Position numbers and translations under genes: made by a program | Shown here: piece after piece, positions 6,808-9,082 of the stretch | How the letters are laid out: each line of letters starts with the position of its first letter | How positions within the stretch are numbered: the stretch's first letter is position 1 | The notes under the pieces: model-generated | The model's input: only the letters and a program-made list of their open reading frames with translations | The model's database searches: none | What the model was told of the DNA's origin: nothing | Assembly (NCBI GenBank): GCA_030917225.1 | Contig: JAUPVD010000229.1 | Coordinates: forward strand, 1 to 9,082 | Reading direction: 5' to 3' | Source: Pseudomonadota bacterium | Lineage (GTDB): Bacteria; Pseudomonadota; Gammaproteobacteria; Burkholderiales; Rhodocyclaceae | DNA: 9,082 nucleotides

Positions 6808-6998
6808 GATTTTTCTCCTTCTCCACGGTTGTTCGGTGACGCTTCTGCATCAGCATCGTCGTCGATATCGTTCAGCATCTGGTAGATGCCCTTGCATCCT
6901 TCGCAGCAGAAACGGACTTCGCTGCCCGCTGCTTTCAGTTTCCACACCTGTGCGCCGATTTTCAAGCCACACAGATCGCAGATCGTGCTGTCGCTCAT
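6804..6998 (-). CDS. Stand-alone Cys-rich metal-site protein resembling the N-terminal domain of FixI/CcoI ATPases
   Basis: A 64-residue soluble protein with CDLCGL at 7-12 and RFCCEGCKGIYQML at 29-42, giving Cys7, Cys10, Cys31, Cys32 and Cys35. This CxxC...FCCxGC pattern is the one found at the very N terminus of FixI/CcoI copper P-type ATPases, the 'putative metal-binding domain of cation transport ATPase' family, and resembles TRASH-type domains. Here the domain is a separate gene while the operon's ATPase lacks it. The tail (43-64) is acidic and polar and looks disordered. It has no signal peptide, so it is likely cytoplasmic, where it could hand Cu+ or Zn2+ to the ATPase or act as a sensor. 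It overlaps both neighbours by 4 bp (ATGA at 6995-6998 and 6804-6807), which implies coupled translation and supports it as real despite its size. Confidence 0.8.
   Translation of the reverse strand: MSDSTICDLCGLKIGAQVWKLKAAGSEVRFCCEGCKGIYQMLNDIDDDADAEASPNNRGEGEKS
6815..6820 (-). promoter_or_regulatory. Ribosome-binding site AAGGAG deciding the Met-rich protein start
   Basis: AAGGAG on the minus strand lies 7 nt before the ATG at 6807, and favours this first Met over the adjacent second Met codon (6802-6804). Confidence 0.7.
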
Positions 6999-7507
6999 TT
7001 CAGCAATGCCAGCGCCTCGCGCTCGAAAGTCGCTTCATCGGCTTCGCCGATGACCTTGCCGCGAACCACACCCGCACCATCAACGAAGAAGGTCGTTGGC
7101 AGGCCGACGACACCGTAGCGCTTGGCAGTCACCGTCTGCTCGTCTAGCAGGATCGGGTAGGTGACGCCGATCTTGTTCACGAAGGCCGCCGCTGTCGCCT
7201 TGTCCTGTCCCGCGTTCACTGCCAGCACGGTGAGCCCCTTGTCCTTGTGCCGCTGGTAGATCGTCTCGATGGCCTTCATTTCGGCCTCGCAATACTTGCA
7301 CCAGTCGGCCCAGAAGCGAATGACGACTGGCTTGCCGGCCGTTGCCGCCGGGAAAGCGACTGTTCCCCCAGTCAGAGTGGGGTTGTCGAAGGCCGGCGCC
7401 GGATGGCCGAGATTGACCTGTGCCGTCGGCGCACCGCTGCCACAGGCGGACAGAATCCCCGTCAGCAAAAGGAGCGCCACCCAACGGTGTTCAAATCTGG
7501 CTTTCAT
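6995..7507 (-). CDS. TlpA-like thioredoxin-fold lipoprotein
   Basis: A 170-residue periplasmic thiol-disulfide oxidoreductase of the TlpA/ResA group. Residues 1-21 form a signal peptide ending in the lipobox LSAC, with the lipidated Cys at 22, so the protein is probably membrane-tethered facing the periplasm. The active site WADWCKYC is at 66-73 (Cys70, Cys73) and the cis-Pro loop VGLPTTF at 134-140 (Pro137). TlpA proteins in other bacteria reduce the cysteines of Sco and CoxB copper sites before metal insertion, or reduce haem-binding CxxC. In this setting a reductant for the Cys-bearing NosL proteins or an off-window cuproprotein is a reasonable inference. The start has a modest AGGAT sequence about 8 nt upstream. 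The 59-bp gap before it is relatively AT-rich, and the 64-residue Cys-rich gene overlaps its stop codon. Confidence 0.92.
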   Translation of the reverse strand: MKARFEHRWVALLLLTGILSACGSGAPTAQVNLGHPAPAFDNPTLTGGTVAFPAATAGKPVVIRFWADWCKYCEAEMKAIETIYQRHKDKGLTVLAVNAGQDKATAAAFVNKIGVTYPILLDEQTVTAKRYGVVGLPTTFFVDGAGVVRGKVIGEADEATFEREALALLK

Positions 7508-7566
7508 CTTTTCATCCTAGCGCTGCGGTGTTTCGGGTTTATTGATTTGTGTCTAATTCCTGCGCC
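7508..7566 (-). promoter_or_regulatory. AT-richer 59-bp spacer with a weak FNR/DNR-like site
   Basis: This gap before the TlpA gene is less GC-rich than its surroundings. It contains TTGAT-TTGT-GTCTA (7542-7555), which matches 8 of 10 fixed positions of the FNR consensus TTGAT-N4-ATCAA; only one half-site is perfect. No clear -35/-10 pair was found. Function is uncertain. Confidence 0.2.
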
Positions 7567-8574
7567 TCACCCGCCGAGCAGGATGAGGTTCGAGCGCAGA
7601 ACCATTGCGGTAGCGATGGCCGCGAAAATGCCAAAACCGATGGCCGCATGGGCGGCAAGGCGTGCAGCGGTTGTTGTCGCCGGCACGGCGAGGCTGCTGC
7701 GGCGCACGAAGGGCTGCAGGATGCCGGCACCGATGCCGGCGGCCGTGGCTGCGAACAGCGGGAGATAGAGCAGGTAGCCCTGGTAGCCATACTCCGGTTT
7801 CAGCAGGCAGAACGGGCAATGATGGTGCGGGTGCTCATACACATAGAGCGAGATGAAGGAGAGTATGCCGATCATTGCCGCAATGAACCCGGCGAGGCTG
7901 GCCAGCGCGGCGAACGCGCCTGTCCAGCGCTGCTTCAGGCCGGCGTGCAGCGCGTTGGCGAAGATGGCGAAACCGAGCGCGCCATAGAACAGCAGGATTG
8001 CCGGCTTCGCTTCCATGCCCGAGGCTTCGCTGGCCAGCGTCTGGCTGTCGTTGGAAAAGAGACTGCCGCAGCAGGAAGTGATGACGTCGGCGCGCAAGTT
8101 GAGGAAGTAGCGCAGCTGCAGCCAGCCAACGGCAGCAACCACCGGCAGCAGAGCGATGAGCAGCGCGTACTTCACGCGCACCAGCGGATAGTCCGGCGCC
8201 TGGTTGTCGACATGGTTCAGCGTCAGCCAGGCAGCGGCGAGGAAGAACACCGCGATCTGGCCGTAGAGCATCGGGAAGCCCCAGGCGTTGGCGTTGAGCG
8301 TGCCAACGGCGCACATGGCGCCGACGAACATCACGGCCATGTGGTCGGCGTTGAACACCGTGAGCAGCAGGGCCAGGATCTGTGCAGTGAAAACGACGGC
8401 GGTGAGCGTCGAAAAGAGATAGGTGCGGCGTTCCAGACGCAGTTGCAGTTCGCTGCCGCTGGCAATGTTCCAATGCCGGATCAGTTGCGCAGCGAAGGGG
8501 GCTGCGGCGGCAAGCATCATCACGCTGAGCAGGCTGGCCAGCAGCAACGCGATGATCGCCGGCTGAAAGAGCAT
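7567..8574 (-). CDS. Polytopic membrane protein with HPHHHCPFC and other Cys motifs, unknown function
   Basis: A 335-residue integral membrane protein with about eight or nine hydrophobic spans (roughly 4-29, 53-74, 79-93, 100-119, 135-153, 191-210, 220-244, 266-287, 305-332). I do not recognise it as a named family. Distinctive features are MCAVGTLNANAWG (87-99), a Cys pair DVITSCCGS (163-171) and HPHHHCPFCLLK (248-259), all placed in or next to loops between spans, with His78 close to the first. Clustered Cys and His near the membrane surface suggest metal binding or thiol redox, which fits the neighbouring TlpA. It lacks the layout of an FtsX/MacB permease, so it is not an obvious partner for the ABC ATPase, although its ATG follows the ATPase's TAG stop directly and in the same frame. 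A GAGG sits 5 nt upstream. No signal peptide beyond the first span. Confidence 0.85.
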   Translation of the reverse strand: MLFQPAIIALLLASLLSVMMLAAAAPFAAQLIRHWNIASGSELQLRLERRTYLFSTLTAVVFTAQILALLLTVFNADHMAVMFVGAMCAVGTLNANAWGFPMLYGQIAVFFLAAAWLTLNHVDNQAPDYPLVRVKYALLIALLPVVAAVGWLQLRYFLNLRADVITSCCGSLFSNDSQTLASEASGMEAKPAILLFYGALGFAIFANALHAGLKQRWTGAFAALASLAGFIAAMIGILSFISLYVYEHPHHHCPFCLLKPEYGYQGYLLYLPLFAATAAGIGAGILQPFVRRSSLAVPATTTAARLAAHAAIGFGIFAAIATAMVLRSNLILLGG

Positions 8575-9082
8575 CTAGGCCTCGACCAGTTTGCCGTCAC
8601 GCAGACGGACAACCGTAGCGACCACCGCTGATTCGACCACCAGCGGATCGTGGCTGGTGAGCAGCACGGTGCGGCCCTCGTCGAGCAGGCGTTCGAGGAT
8701 GGTCATGAACTGCTTCGACAGTGCCGTGTCGAGATTGGCCGTCGGCTCGTCGGCGATGACCACCTCCGGCGAGTTGATCAGCGCGCGGGCGATGGCCACG
8801 CGCTGCTGCTCGCCGCCGGACAACCACTCGACGCGCGCATCGCGACGGTGACCGAGATCGAGCGCGGCGAGTTGCGCTTCGGCTTTGTCGCGCAGTTCGC
8901 GGTGCGGCAGGCCGAGCGGGTAGGCCGGCAGCATCACGTTGTCGAGCGCCGAGAGGCCGCGGATCAGGTTGAACTGCTGGAAGACGAAGCCGAAGGTTTG
9001 CCGGCGGATATCGGTGAGAAAACGTTCAGGCAGTCCGGAGACGTCCTGTGCCTTCAGCCGCACGCGGCCGCGCGTTGGCCGC
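8575..9082 (-). CDS. ABC transporter ATP-binding protein, LolD/MacB type, partial
   Basis: The C-terminal two thirds of an ABC ATPase; the frame stays open to the right edge, so the start and the Walker A loop are off the window and the GTG at 9063 is internal. Counting that codon as residue 1, the Q-loop FVFQQFNLI is at 26-34, the signature LSGGEQQRVAIARAL at 81-95, Walker B VVIADEPTANLD at 101-112, and the switch His in TSHDP at 136-140. The wording FQQFNLI, SGGEQQRVAIARAL and ADEPTANLD is typical of the LolD/MacB group, which couples with FtsX-like permeases and works on periplasmic or outer-membrane substrates, and not of NosF-type ATPases. A permease gene is expected beyond 9082. Being first in the visible operon, it likely serves the same metal pathway as the genes behind it, much as the ABC genes precede the TlpA genes in the Campylobacter p19 locus; this is inference. 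Confidence 0.93.
   Translation of the reverse strand, partial: RPTRGRVRLKAQDVSGLPERFLTDIRRQTFGFVFQQFNLIRGLSALDNVMLPAYPLGLPHRELRDKAEAQLAALDLGHRRDARVEWLSGGEQQRVAIARALINSPEVVIADEPTANLDTALSKQFMTILERLLDEGRTVLLTSHDPLVVESAVVATVVRLRDGKLVEA

Noticed and set aside
7549..8631. Plus-strand open frame (360 codons) opposite the polytopic membrane protein
   Set aside because: Translation is hydrophilic and rich in Glu, Arg, Gln and His, with no domain. The minus frame has clear membrane spans, coupling to its neighbours and conserved-looking motifs.

Overview
This is a GC-rich chromosomal-looking window with dense, overlapping genes. Gene content (TonB-dependent receptor, NosL-like proteins, Cu+ P-type ATPase, TlpA lipoprotein) fits a Gram-negative respiratory proteobacterium, most likely a betaproteobacterium of the Rhodocyclales type. 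That placement is inference from gene families and composition; there is no rRNA or other marker gene to confirm it.

Layout. Positions 1-1311 carry two plus-strand genes: the C-terminal end of a TonB-dependent outer-membrane receptor (cut by the left edge) and an alpha/beta hydrolase with an N-terminal membrane anchor. From 1312 to the right edge every gene lies on the minus strand, so this array is transcribed from right to left. In transcription order it encodes: a LolD/MacB-type ABC ATPase (cut by the right edge), a polytopic membrane protein with Cys/His motifs, a TlpA-like thioredoxin lipoprotein, a 64-residue Cys-rich metal-site protein, a Met-rich single-span membrane protein, a 239-residue protein with a metal-site-free HMA-like domain, a Cu+ P1B-1-type ATPase, a TauE/SafE-type (DsbD_2-like) membrane protein, and two different NosL-like proteins. 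Four junctions overlap by ATGA or abut directly, which supports one translationally coupled operon. The two larger gaps are 59 bp (7508-7566) and 90 bp (2420-2509). The main promoter must lie beyond position 9082. The two gene sets converge at 1309-1314, where one palindromic hexamer supplies both stop codons.

How the genes may work together. Every recognisable product in the operon belongs to a family tied to copper or to periplasmic thiol/metal handling. The best reading is a copper-trafficking island. The P1B-1 ATPase would move Cu+ out of the cytoplasm, assisted by small membrane accessory proteins. The TauE/SafE protein, TlpA thioredoxin and NosL proteins would handle or reduce copper sites in the periplasm for cuproenzymes such as cytochrome oxidase or N2O reductase. 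An ABC transporter at the head of the operon is reminiscent of the ABC-plus-TlpA layout of the Campylobacter p19 metal-uptake locus. No cuproenzyme gene is in the window, so the target is unknown. The most unusual parts are the Met-rich membrane protein, the orphan membrane protein with the HPHHHCPFC motif, the stand-alone ATPase-type Cys domain, and the ATPase's SEHY in place of the family's SEHP motif.

No tRNA, rRNA, CRISPR array, insertion sequence or convincing terminator was seen, and there is no gene-free stretch longer than 90 bp.
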